Positions 1-5,099 of a stretch of DNA of 5,326 bases are shown here, one piece after another. The position numbers and the translations under genes are program-made. This DNA comes from Streptosporangiaceae bacterium (GTDB lineage: Bacteria > Actinomycetota > Actinomycetes > Streptosporangiales > Streptosporangiaceae): positions 1 through 5,326 of the forward strand of contig JAICWX010000481.1 in NCBI GenBank assembly GCA_025934635.1, read 5' to 3'. The first letter of the stretch is position 1. Every line of letters starts with the position of its first letter. The notes under the pieces are model-generated. The model saw only the letters and a list, made by a program, of their open reading frames with translations, was not told where the DNA came from and made no database searches.

Positions 1-715
1 CCGGGTCGGGGGTGGTGAGGGGTTCGGTGCCGTCGATGAAGGCGCGGGCCAGGTCGGACAGGCGGCGGTTGGTGGTCCGGGCGCGGTCGCGGAGCAGCGC
101 GAAGGCCTGGTCCATGTCGACCCCGAGCCGCTCGGCGAGCTTGCCCTTGGCCTGCTCGATGATGACCCGGCTGTTCAGCGCGGCCTGCAGCTGCTCGGTC
201 AAGATGTCGCTGTGCCGCAGGCCGCGCTCGTGCAGCAAGCTGATGGTGGCCACGTCGGCCAGCGCCTGGCCGACCCGGACCGAGGCCGGAGCGAAGCCGC
301 CCGGCTCGGCGCGGAACAGGTTCAGCGCGCCGATGACCTGCTCGCGCAGCCGCATCGGCAGGGCCTGCACGGCGGCGAACCCGGCCCGCTGCGCGGCGGG
401 CGCGAACCGCGGCCAGCGCGGCGCCGCGGCGGCCAGGTCGGCGGCGGCCACCGGCCGCCCGGTCCGGAAGCAGTCCAGGCACGGCCCCTGGTCGTTCTGC
501 AGCTGGAACAGCTCCAGCAGCCGGGCCGCCTCGCTGGAGGCGGCCACCACGCGCAGCTCACCGCGCGGGTCAGCCAGCAGCAGCCCCGCCGCCGACACGT
601 CCAGCAGCTGCACGCTGCGGTCCGTCAGCACATGCAGGAAATCGATCACGTCGAAACCCGCCACCATCGTGTCCGTCAGCTCCACGAACGTCTCAGACAG
701 CAGCTCCGCATCCAT
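1..715 (-). CDS. GAF-ANTAR response regulator (3' end beyond the window)
   Basis: Predicted cytoplasmic RNA-binding antiterminator with a ligand-sensing GAF domain. The reading frame is open for 238 codons and runs off the left edge, probably only a few codons short of its end, since such proteins are usually about 230-260 aa. Residues about 10-165 form the GAF domain, with a typical QNDQGPCLDCFRTGRPV segment at 73-89. Residues about 173-229 form the ANTAR domain, with the hallmark SRVIIEQAKGKLAERLGV (182-199), then AFALLRDRA and a final LSDLARAFIDG. ANTAR domains bind tandem RNA stem-loops and prevent termination; here the target is unknown. The ATG at 715 is chosen because GGAGG at 729-725 lies 9 nt upstream; the in-frame GTG at 724 would overlap that site. 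It is the last visible gene of a tightly packed minus-strand chain. Its first 214 nt are nearly identical to the gene at 5113 on the other strand. Confidence 0.93.
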   Translation of the reverse strand, partial: MDAELLSETFVELTDTMVAGFDVIDFLHVLTDRSVQLLDVSAAGLLLADPRGELRVVAASSEAARLLELFQLQNDQGPCLDCFRTGRPVAAADLAAAAPRWPRFAPAAQRAGFAAVQALPMRLREQVIGALNLFRAEPGGFAPASVRVGQALADVATISLLHERGLRHSDILTEQLQAALNSRVIIEQAKGKLAERLGVDMDQAFALLRDRARTTNRRLSDLARAFIDGTEPLTTPDP

Positions 716-728
716 CCCGCTCACCCTC
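502..728 (-). repeat. left arm of a 227-nt inverted repeat
   Basis: The reverse complement of this stretch equals 5100-5326 at 223 of 227 positions by hand count. It covers the ribosome-binding site and first 71 codons of the GAF-ANTAR gene. Homology stops sharply at 728 on the upstream side, while the other limit is set by the window edge, so the true repeat is probably longer. Confidence 0.95.
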
Positions 729-780
729 CGCCGGAAGGGGTAACCGGATCCGCTACGGAAGCTCGTGGTGGATGCTTCAT
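721..780 (-). CDS. possible 19-aa coupled ORF between the two GAF-ANTAR genes
   Basis: This short frame reads MKHPPRASVADPVTPSGGG then TGA. Its ATG (780-778) overlaps the stop of the upstream GAF-ANTAR gene as ATGA. A strong AGGAGG (793-788) sits 7 nt before it. Its TGA (723-721) ends 5 nt before the ATG of the downstream GAF-ANTAR gene. The peptide has no recognisable motif and is Pro/Gly-rich. It fills almost the whole spacer, so it may carry ribosomes from one gene to the next rather than make a functional peptide. It may also be chance: a 60-nt open frame in GC-rich DNA is common, and the relic copy on the plus strand does not preserve it. Confidence 0.35.
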   Translation of the reverse strand: MKHPPRASVADPVTPSGGG

Positions 781-1526
781 CGGTCACCCTCCTGAAAGGG
801 GTCGGGGTCGGGCTGAAGCCGCAGGCGACGGGCAACGATGTCGCGGGCAACGTCGGTCAGCCGCAGATCATTGACGTAAGCGTAGGCGCGCAGCCGGATA
901 AATGCCTCTGCGATTCCGACGCCGAGCTGCTCCGTCAGCATCCCGGTGGCCTGGTCGATCTCGGCCCGGTACCCGGCCAGGTCCGGAGGCTGGGCCCCCA
1001 GGTCAAACCCGGACCCGTCGGCCGTCCGGCGCCCGGACTCCAGCAGCAGCAGTGTGGCGGTATCGGCGAGGACCAGTGCATCACCTAGCTGGAAAGCGCT
1101 CAGTGGCCCGGGCTGCTCCCGGTACAGGCCCATCACCCCGGCCCGGATCGCCCCCATCTGCAACGGGAAGGCGAAGGCCGCCGCCGCCCCGGCCGCACAG
1201 GCCGCCGCGGCGAACACCGGCCAACGGCGCGCAGCCCCCTCATCGCCGAGATCCGAGGCCAGCACCGGCCCGTCAGCCGCAGCCGCGTCCCGGACCGGGC
1301 CCTCCCCGAGCGTCAGCTCGAGTTCGGCGAGAAGCTCACTGACCTCATCCGTTGCCCGCATCAGGTGACCCGTCCCGGTACCGTGCACTGCGATCAGCCA
1401 CGCCCCGCTGACCTCAACCGCCGCCACGGCCGCCGCGCACGCATCCCCGGCCGTGACCCGTCCGCCGTGACGGGCCGCCTGCCCCGCGACCAGCCCCCAG
1501 ACCCTGGCCGGCCGGCTACCTGTCAT
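777..1526 (-). CDS. GAF-ANTAR response regulator, divergent paralogue
   Basis: A 249-aa predicted cytoplasmic sensor and RNA-binding antiterminator. A GAF-like domain spans about residues 22-165 (LIAVHGTGTGHLMRATD at 44-60, TLGEGPVRDA at 72-81, FAFPLQMGAIRAGVMGLY at 118-135). A linker rich in Gly and Asp (166-184) is followed by the ANTAR domain at 186-237: YRAEIDQATGMLTEQLGVGI, then AFIRLRAYAYVNDLRLTDVARDIVARRL. The usual QAKG core is QATG here. The GAF part is Ala-rich and clearly different from the neighbouring GAF-ANTAR protein, so these are old paralogues, not a recent tandem copy. The ATG at 1526 lies inside the last codons of the STAS gene (11-nt overlap) and has only a weak GGGG upstream, which fits translational coupling to STAS. 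It ends in a four-base overlap with a possible micro-ORF. Its ligand and RNA target are unknown. Confidence 0.92.
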   Translation of the reverse strand: MTGSRPARVWGLVAGQAARHGGRVTAGDACAAAVAAVEVSGAWLIAVHGTGTGHLMRATDEVSELLAELELTLGEGPVRDAAAADGPVLASDLGDEGAARRWPVFAAAACAAGAAAAFAFPLQMGAIRAGVMGLYREQPGPLSAFQLGDALVLADTATLLLLESGRRTADGSGFDLGAQPPDLAGYRAEIDQATGMLTEQLGVGIAEAFIRLRAYAYVNDLRLTDVARDIVARRLRLQPDPDPFQEGDR

Positions 1527-2127
1527 CCCCGCAGCCAGGGAAGGGGACCACCGTGACCGGATCGCTCTTCGCCGTGTTGCGGGCAGCCGACTGGAAAACC
1601 GGGCCGTCCTCGACGTTCATCGGCTCCGCGGTACGGCTGTGGGGGAGTGGTGACGCTCCTGCCTCTCCGGTCTGCTGCCGCAGGCTACCGGGCTCCGCTC
1701 CGGAGGATGGCGTCTCTGACGGCATGATGGTATGCGGCCTGCGCGTCCGCCGGGGCCGCCGCAGCGGTACGACCACCCGCCGGAAGCGCCTGGCGTTAGC
1801 GGCGGCCTCTTCCACACTGGCATGCACGGAGAAGTTATCGGCCAGGCGGGTAATGGCAAGAACCCGCAGCACCGGCTGCCGTGGCGCCGCTAGCAGCAGG
1901 TCACCGCCGGCGTGCCGGGCGTACGTGCGCCCGCGCACCAGCGCTGCCACGCCGCTAGAGTCGATGAATTCCAGGGCCGCCAGATCCATGATGATCTCCG
2001 GCTCGAGAGCCGTGACAGTCACGAGGGCAGCCGCGACATCCGCGGCGTCTACCAGGTCGAGCTCCCCGCCCAACGCGACGACGACATGACCGTCCCATTC
2101 ACGGGTACTCAGTTCCACGCTGAACAT
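1516..2127 (-). CDS. STAS-domain anti-sigma factor antagonist (RsbV/SpoIIAA-like) with long basic tail
   Basis: A 203-aa protein. Residues 1-112 are a STAS domain: MFSVELSTREWDGHVVVALG start, GELDLVDAADVAAAL, then IIMDLAALEFIDSSGVAAL with the DSSG motif at 56-59. In the family the Ser after Asp (here S57) is phosphorylated by an anti-sigma kinase, and the unphosphorylated form releases the sigma factor. GGDLLLAAP and the final helix around SVEEAA complete the fold. Family members are usually about 110-120 aa. This one carries a tail of about 90 residues, beginning with an Arg-rich patch (113-130) and then low-complexity sequence of unknown role. The ATG at 2127 is chosen because AGGAAGG lies 6 nt upstream and the homologous relic at 4593 begins at the same codon; an in-frame GTG at 2184 is less likely. 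Its stop overlaps the GAF-ANTAR start. Confidence 0.9.
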   Translation of the reverse strand: MFSVELSTREWDGHVVVALGGELDLVDAADVAAALVTVTALEPEIIMDLAALEFIDSSGVAALVRGRTYARHAGGDLLLAAPRQPVLRVLAITRLADNFSVHASVEEAAANARRFRRVVVPLRRPRRTRRPHTIMPSETPSSGAEPGSLRQQTGEAGASPLPHSRTAEPMNVEDGPVFQSAARNTAKSDPVTVVPFPGCGDDR

Positions 2128-2132
2128 AGAGC

Positions 2133-2156
2133 GCCTTCCTGCTTCAGCAGCAAGGC
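2133..2156 (-). promoter_or_regulatory. hairpin that can hide the STAS ribosome-binding site
   Basis: On the minus strand GCCTT (2156-2152) pairs with AAGGC (2137-2133) and CTGC (2150-2147) pairs with GCAG (2142-2139). A single G-G mismatch separates the two stems and the loop is TGAA. The 3' arm contains the AGGAAGG Shine-Dalgarno sequence of the STAS gene, so folding would block initiation. The sequence is fully retained in the inverted relic copy at 4563-4586. Folding and function are inferred. Confidence 0.45.
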
Positions 2157-2240
2157 GGGGTCCCGACCCGGCGGCGAGTTTCACCAGCTCTCACGACGCA
2201 CTCTACGCCCCGCATCCGCCCACGTCCTATTCCGGCGGTC

Positions 2241-2252
2241 CCTTTTAAAAGG
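2241..2252. promoter_or_regulatory. AT-rich perfect palindrome CCTTTTAAAAGG upstream of STAS
   Basis: This 12-bp perfect palindrome has an eight-base A/T core in otherwise GC-rich DNA, 114-125 nt before the STAS ATG. It could be an operator or part of a promoter. No regulator can be assigned. Confidence 0.3.
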
Positions 2253-2401
2253 CCAGGGCTGCGTCAGGCGGCTCAACGGTCGTTCCCGTTCTGCGCGAGC
2301 GTGGACTGCCGATACCTACCGCACCCGGGCTCAGGCCAGCGCCAAGACCGCGTCGGCGCCGGCAAGTGGCCAGCCACGCCGGGCTTGAATCAAGGTAACG
2401 G

Positions 2402-2415
2402 CAGGACGCGTCCTG
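2402..2415. terminator. 14-bp palindrome 3' of the sigma gene, possible terminator or operator
   Basis: CAGGACGCGTCCTG is a perfect palindrome starting 17 nt after the sigma factor stop codon. A competing stem, CCTG-TGAG-CAGG (2412-2424 region), overlaps it, so the transcript could fold in two ways. No U-tract follows, so a classical intrinsic terminator is not shown. Actinobacterial terminators often lack a U-tract, and an operator is the alternative. Confidence 0.3.
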
Positions 2416-2431
2416 TGAGCAGGCGCCGGGC

Positions 2432-3448
2432 CTATCGGCCGGCCCGCTGCTGCTCCGGTCCGCTAACGGCTCGGCCCCGCGCCGCAGGAACGGCAGGTTG
2501 ACCGGGCCCGCTGCCCGGCCGGGCAGCATTGGTCGCAGGTTCATGGTCCTCTGGCGGCTGCAGTGCCACCGCCGGACCGGCGCTGGGATGCGTGCTTTCC
2601 AGGTCAAGCAGGTGCGAGCGGAGATAGCCGAGCGCGCGGGCGATCAGCCGGGAAACGTGCATCTGGGAGATGCCGAGCCGCTGACCAATCTGCACCTGCG
2701 TCATGCCGTCGCGAAAGCGCATCAGCAGGATCTCCTGCTCACGCAGGGGCAGCTCGCCCCAGTGCGCGGCGACGGCCTGCATGCTGAGCATGTGCTCCAG
2801 CCGCGGGTCCTCCGCGCCGAGGAAGTCAGCCAGGGTGCCCGTGTCCCGCTGGCCGGCCAGCGGGACGTCCAGTGAGTGCGAGCGGAAGGCCGCCTCGGCT
2901 CGCTGGGCATGCCGCAGGTCATCCCCGCTGATCTTCAGGTGCCGGGTCAGGTCGGAGTCGGCCGGCATACGGCCCAGCTCCTGGGCTAGCCGCCAGGTCG
3001 CCTCACGGACCTCCAGGACCAGTTCCTGCACCGGGCGCTTGACATGGACCTGCCAGCGCTTGTCGCGGAAATGCCGCTTGAGCTCGCCGCTGATGCACGG
3101 CCGCGCGTACGTCGCCAGGCTGCGGCAGAAGACCGGATCGTAATTGCTGATCGCCTTCAGCAGGCCGACATATCCCACCTGCATCAGGTCTTCGGTCGAC
3201 TCAGGGCCGCTCATATACCGTCGCACGCAGGACCAGACCAGGCCCTGGTGACGGCTGACCAGCAACTCGCATGCCGCCACCCGCCGCCCGCTGGCTCGCG
3301 GCGACGCCCGCATGATATCCAGCAGCGCCCCGTCGTCCATCCTCGTCAGGTCCTCAGGCATCCGGGCTGACGGAGCGGAGGAGCCCGGTCCGGATTCCGC
3401 GACAGATACTGTTTCTGAAGGAATTTTTTCTGAAGAAATTGCCGCCAT
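2432..3448 (-). CDS. RNA polymerase sigma factor, SigB/SigF (group 3) family
   Basis: A 338-aa sigma-70 protein that directs RNA polymerase to a stress or development regulon. Region 2 spans about residues 64-136: RHQGLVWSCVRRYM, EDLMQVGYVGLLKAISNYDP, then ISGELKRHFRDKRWQVHVKR. The GEL-KRHFRD-W-V-V signature is that of the SigB/SigF/SigG group. Region 3 (about 142-200) contains LAQELGRMPADSDLTRHL. Region 4 (about 230-282) contains LPLREQEILLMRFRDGMTQ and a helix-turn-helix IGQRLGISQMHVSRLIARAL. Two usual positions differ: Gly before Trp in RDxGW is Arg132-type (RDKRW), and the usual Pro in VPRRLQEL is Lys (VKRPVQEL). A 56-residue Pro/Ala/Gly-rich tail (283-338) extends past region 4 and is unusual for this group. 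The ATG at 3448 is preceded by GAGG; upstream frame extension has no better start. No anti-sigma gene adjoins it. Confidence 0.93.
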   Translation of the reverse strand: MAAISSEKIPSETVSVAESGPGSSAPSARMPEDLTRMDDGALLDIMRASPRASGRRVAACELLVSRHQGLVWSCVRRYMSGPESTEDLMQVGYVGLLKAISNYDPVFCRSLATYARPCISGELKRHFRDKRWQVHVKRPVQELVLEVREATWRLAQELGRMPADSDLTRHLKISGDDLRHAQRAEAAFRSHSLDVPLAGQRDTGTLADFLGAEDPRLEHMLSMQAVAAHWGELPLREQEILLMRFRDGMTQVQIGQRLGISQMHVSRLIARALGYLRSHLLDLESTHPSAGPAVALQPPEDHEPATNAARPGSGPGQPAVPAARGRAVSGPEQQRAGR

Positions 3449-3564
3449 GTCAACCTCGGTTCGCAAAAGGCCGAATGAGAACCGCCGGGGTCCGGGGCAG
3501 TAGGTGCGTAACCGTGCGCCTGCGAGCAAGATGACGTTTTCCAAATTCGTGAACGGGCTAGGCC

Positions 3565-3581
3565 GCCGTCACGGTGACGGC
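3565..3581. promoter_or_regulatory. dyad GCCGTCAC-G-GTGACGGC upstream of the sigma gene
   Basis: Perfect 8-bp arms around one central base, 117-133 nt before the sigma factor ATG and downstream of the divergent STAS gene. It is directly followed by the palindrome GGCCATGGCC (3579-3588). A one-base centre cannot form a good RNA loop, so a DNA operator for a dimeric regulator is more likely than a terminator. The 161-nt spacer (3449-3609) holds no gene. Confidence 0.35.
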
Positions 3582-3609
3582 CATGGCCGCCCGCCGCGAG
3601 ATCACCTGA

Positions 3610-4164
3610 TCAGTCGTGACAGGGCGTGATGGTCCCTCCCGGCGAGCGCCGCATAACGCAGGCATCCCGCGCAACTCGTTGAGACCGGCATATTCCGCGC
3701 CTGGGCAGCGGCCGGACCAGGCAACGACGAGCATCGTGGCATACCGGCCGCTGGTGGCCGGATCGGGTAACCACGGAGGCGTGGAGCGGCATCGGCGCGG
3801 CCGGGACCCACGCCCGGGCCTGTCTTGTGCTGCTCGCCGCCTCTTCTACGCTGGGGTACACCGAGAAGACATCGATCAGGCCCGTGGCTTCCAGAATCTG
3901 GCGCACTGGCTGCTGCGGAGCGGCCAGGAGCAGGTCACCGCCGCTTCGCCGAGTCCATTTCCTTACTCGCAGCAGCACAGACAGGCCGCTGTAGCCGATG
4001 CCGTCCAGACCCGTCAGGTCGACGATGACCGATGGCCCGCAGGCCGCCACGGCCGCGGTCAGATGGGACGCGACGTCCGGGGTGTCCGCCAGGCTAAGCT
4101 GCCCGCGCAGGGCGACGACTGCCTGACCGTCGGAGTCGCGGATGCTGAGATCCACGCTAAGCAC
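3610..4164 (-). CDS. divergent STAS-domain protein with altered phospho-acceptor motif
   Basis: A 184-aa paralogue of the STAS protein at 1516-2127. Residues 1-112 align throughout: VLSVDLSIRDSDGQAVVAL, GQLSLADTPDVASHL, VIVDLTGLDGIGYSGLSVLL, GGDLLLAAPQQPV and LIDVFSVYPSVEEAA. Where the paralogue has DSSG, this protein has GYSG (57-60). The conserved Asp is Gly and the Ser that is phosphorylated in RsbV-type proteins is Tyr, though the next Ser remains. It may act constitutively or bind a non-kinase partner. The tail (113-184) is Arg/Cys-rich with no recognisable domain, and the real coding need of that part is uncertain. GTG at 4164 is chosen by alignment with the paralogue start; its Shine-Dalgarno is weak. 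In-frame GTG (4242) and TTG (4254) starts are possible. It lies 161 nt upstream of the sigma gene on the same strand and may be co-transcribed. Confidence 0.8.
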   Translation of the reverse strand: MLSVDLSIRDSDGQAVVALRGQLSLADTPDVASHLTAAVAACGPSVIVDLTGLDGIGYSGLSVLLRVRKWTRRSGGDLLLAAPQQPVRQILEATGLIDVFSVYPSVEEAASSTRQARAWVPAAPMPLHASVVTRSGHQRPVCHDARRCLVRPLPRRGICRSQRVARDACVMRRSPGGTITPCHD

Positions 4165-4504
4165 GGGCTTGCCGGATGACCCATGGTGAACGTGCCTGCC
4201 AGCACAGTCCGGTGGCCGGCCGGTCGCGGGCGGTCCCGCCACTGGGCGAGCCAACGGCGACCGAAATACGAGGGCGGGTTATCTGGCTGAATTCCGGCAT
4301 CACATGCTCCCGGCATCTCGGCGGTATCCACAGACGGCGAACACAATCAGCCACCGGGGTCCAGGGCAACATCTCGAATTTACCACGGGGAGAACCGGCG
4401 ACCCCCATCGGCCGCCAGGGCAGCCGTAATGATTCCGTCGCCGCCGTCCCAGGCATTGGGCTGGGCGCCCCCAGGGGACATCACCCGGTCAGGAGAACGG
4501 CGAG

Positions 4505-4518
4505 GTATACGATATACT
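4505..4518. promoter_or_regulatory. AT-rich inverted repeat GTATA-CGA-TATAC with -10-like TATACT
   Basis: Five-base arms around CGA sit in an AT-rich island about 75-88 nt before the relic STAS start. TATACT (4513-4518, plus strand) resembles a -10 box, but no TTGACA-like box is at the expected spacing. It may be a promoter for the former plus-strand module, an operator, or neither. Confidence 0.25.
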
Positions 4519-4562
4519 ATCTGCTACCAGAGCCGGTGAACTTGCCGCTAGGCCGGGACCCC

Positions 4563-4586
4563 GCCTTGCTGCTGAAGCAGGAAGGC
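4563..4586 (+). promoter_or_regulatory. second copy of the RBS-hiding hairpin, in front of the STAS relic
   Basis: Base for base the same as the minus-strand element at 2156-2133: GCCTT/AAGGC outer stem, one G-G mismatch, CTGC/GCAG inner stem and a TGAA loop, with AGGAAGG in the 3' arm. It precedes the ATG at 4593 of a broken gene. Confidence 0.45.
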
Positions 4587-4592
4587 AACGCT

Positions 4593-4863
4593 ATGTTCAG
4601 CGTGGATCTGAGTACCCATGAGGGCGACGGTCACGTTATTGGCATAGCGGCTGGCGCGCGGGCGGAAGCTGGCGCGGCGCGCCGGGGGAGACTTGCTGCT
4701 CGCCGCGCCGCAGCATCAGGTCCTCCGGGTCCTCGCTCTCACCCGCCTGATCGATGTCTTCCCCGTCTACGCCAGCGTGGACGAAGCGGCCAGGACTGCC
4801 GGGCTCCCCCGGCGAGCGTCTGCGCCAGCGGACGGGAGTCCCGCCCGCATCGCCGTGACATGA
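4593..4863 (+). pseudogene. STAS-domain anti-sigma antagonist relic (internal deletion plus frameshift)
   Basis: The frame starts MFSVDLSTHEGDGHVI, matching the intact STAS protein's first 16 residues. It then jumps, in the best alignment, to the position of residue 59. About 42 codons, including the DSSG phosphorylation motif, are missing, and two further bases are lost. From 4651 the homology continues in another frame: LARGRKLARRAGGDLLLAA, then QVLRVLALTRLIDVFPVYA and SVDEAA, to TGA at 4861-4863. Over 4651-4791 I count 104 of 141 nt equal to the intact gene at 2127-1516. LIDVF-VY is shared with the other STAS protein instead (3610-4164), so this was a third paralogue rather than a recent copy. 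The unshifted frame reads on to 4961 but is not STAS beyond the junction. Confidence 0.85.
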
Positions 4864-5013
4864 TCTTGGCCGCATCCTCCGCCGACTGGCTGCTGGCCGC
4901 AACTGCGGGACAGCTCGGCGTCGGCATCTATCCGGTTGCGGGCCTGCGCGTATGCTCGTGATCGAAGCGTGCCCGGCCTGGTCCGCGACATCATCGCGCG
5001 GCGCCCGCGGTTA
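4860..5013 (+). pseudogene. GAF-ANTAR relic (end of GAF and part of ANTAR)
   Basis: Pieces of a GAF-ANTAR gene in different frames, matching the gene at 777-1526 in order. ILAASSADWLLA (from 4863) resembles the last GAF helix. GQLGVGI (from about 4906) matches EQLGVGI in the ANTAR core. After a deletion of about 11 nt, IRLRAYAY-like coding appears as ATCCGGTTGCGGGCC. After another one-base loss, GLVRDIIARRPRL (4975-5013) matches TDVARDIVARRLRL. The domain linker and first ANTAR helix are gone and stops interrupt every frame. Its place between the STAS relic and the intact plus-strand GAF-ANTAR start mirrors the minus-strand order. The first part (4860-4905) is less sure than the rest. Confidence 0.7.
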
Positions 5014-5099
5014 AGTCATGTCCTAGGCCGCGCTGGGACGGCCAGGCGTGAGGCAGCGCACGCTTACTCGCGCTGGCCGGACTTGCTGGCTGTTCCTAA

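Larger units (their letters stand above)
2128..2431. other. 304-nt spacer between sigma factor and STAS gene
   Basis: No convincing coding frame. It must hold the 3' end signals of the sigma gene and probably a promoter for the STAS/GAF-ANTAR chain. Visible elements are a 14-bp palindrome just after the sigma stop (2402-2415), an AT-rich 12-bp palindrome (2241-2252), the short inverted repeat GGGTC-CC-GACCC (2158-2169), and the RBS hairpin next to the STAS start. I see no convincing -10/-35 pair or SigB-type GTTT/GGGTAT promoter on the minus strand. Confidence 0.6.
4165..4592. other. 428-nt intergenic region between opposing STAS gene and STAS relic
   Basis: No convincing gene. It should contain the promoter for the minus-strand STAS/sigma genes and the former promoter of the plus-strand relic module. 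From about 4528 the plus strand aligns with the leader of the STAS gene at 2127 (AGAGC-GGTGAA onward), and 4554-4586 is identical over 33 nt to 2165-2133. An AT-rich patch with an inverted repeat lies at 4505-4517. A stem CTGGG-CGCC-CCCAG is at 4461-4474. No clear transcription start can be named. Confidence 0.55.

Noticed and set aside
12..743. Long plus-strand open frame opposite the terminal GAF-ANTAR gene
   Set aside because: Ser/Arg-rich translation without motifs; a GC-rich antisense shadow of a clear GAF-ANTAR frame.
902..1368. Two overlapping plus-strand frames opposite the second GAF-ANTAR gene
   Set aside because: Pro/Arg/Ser-rich translations without domains, while the minus strand encodes a complete GAF-ANTAR protein.
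3449..3544. Upstream extension of the sigma gene to a TTG at 3544
   Set aside because: The extra 32 residues have no sigma homology and the ATG at 3448 has a GAGG site before it.
3536..3560. GTTT-N15-GGGCTA on the plus strand, resembling a SigB/SigF-type promoter
   Set aside because: It would transcribe antisense to the divergent STAS gene with no plus-strand gene for 1 kb, and the -10 element departs from GGGTAT/C.
4176..4961. Plus-strand open frame of 261 codons through the STAS relic
   Set aside because: Only the stretch MFSVDLSTHEGDGHVI is protein-like; the upstream part is spacer and the part after the deletion is out of the STAS frame.
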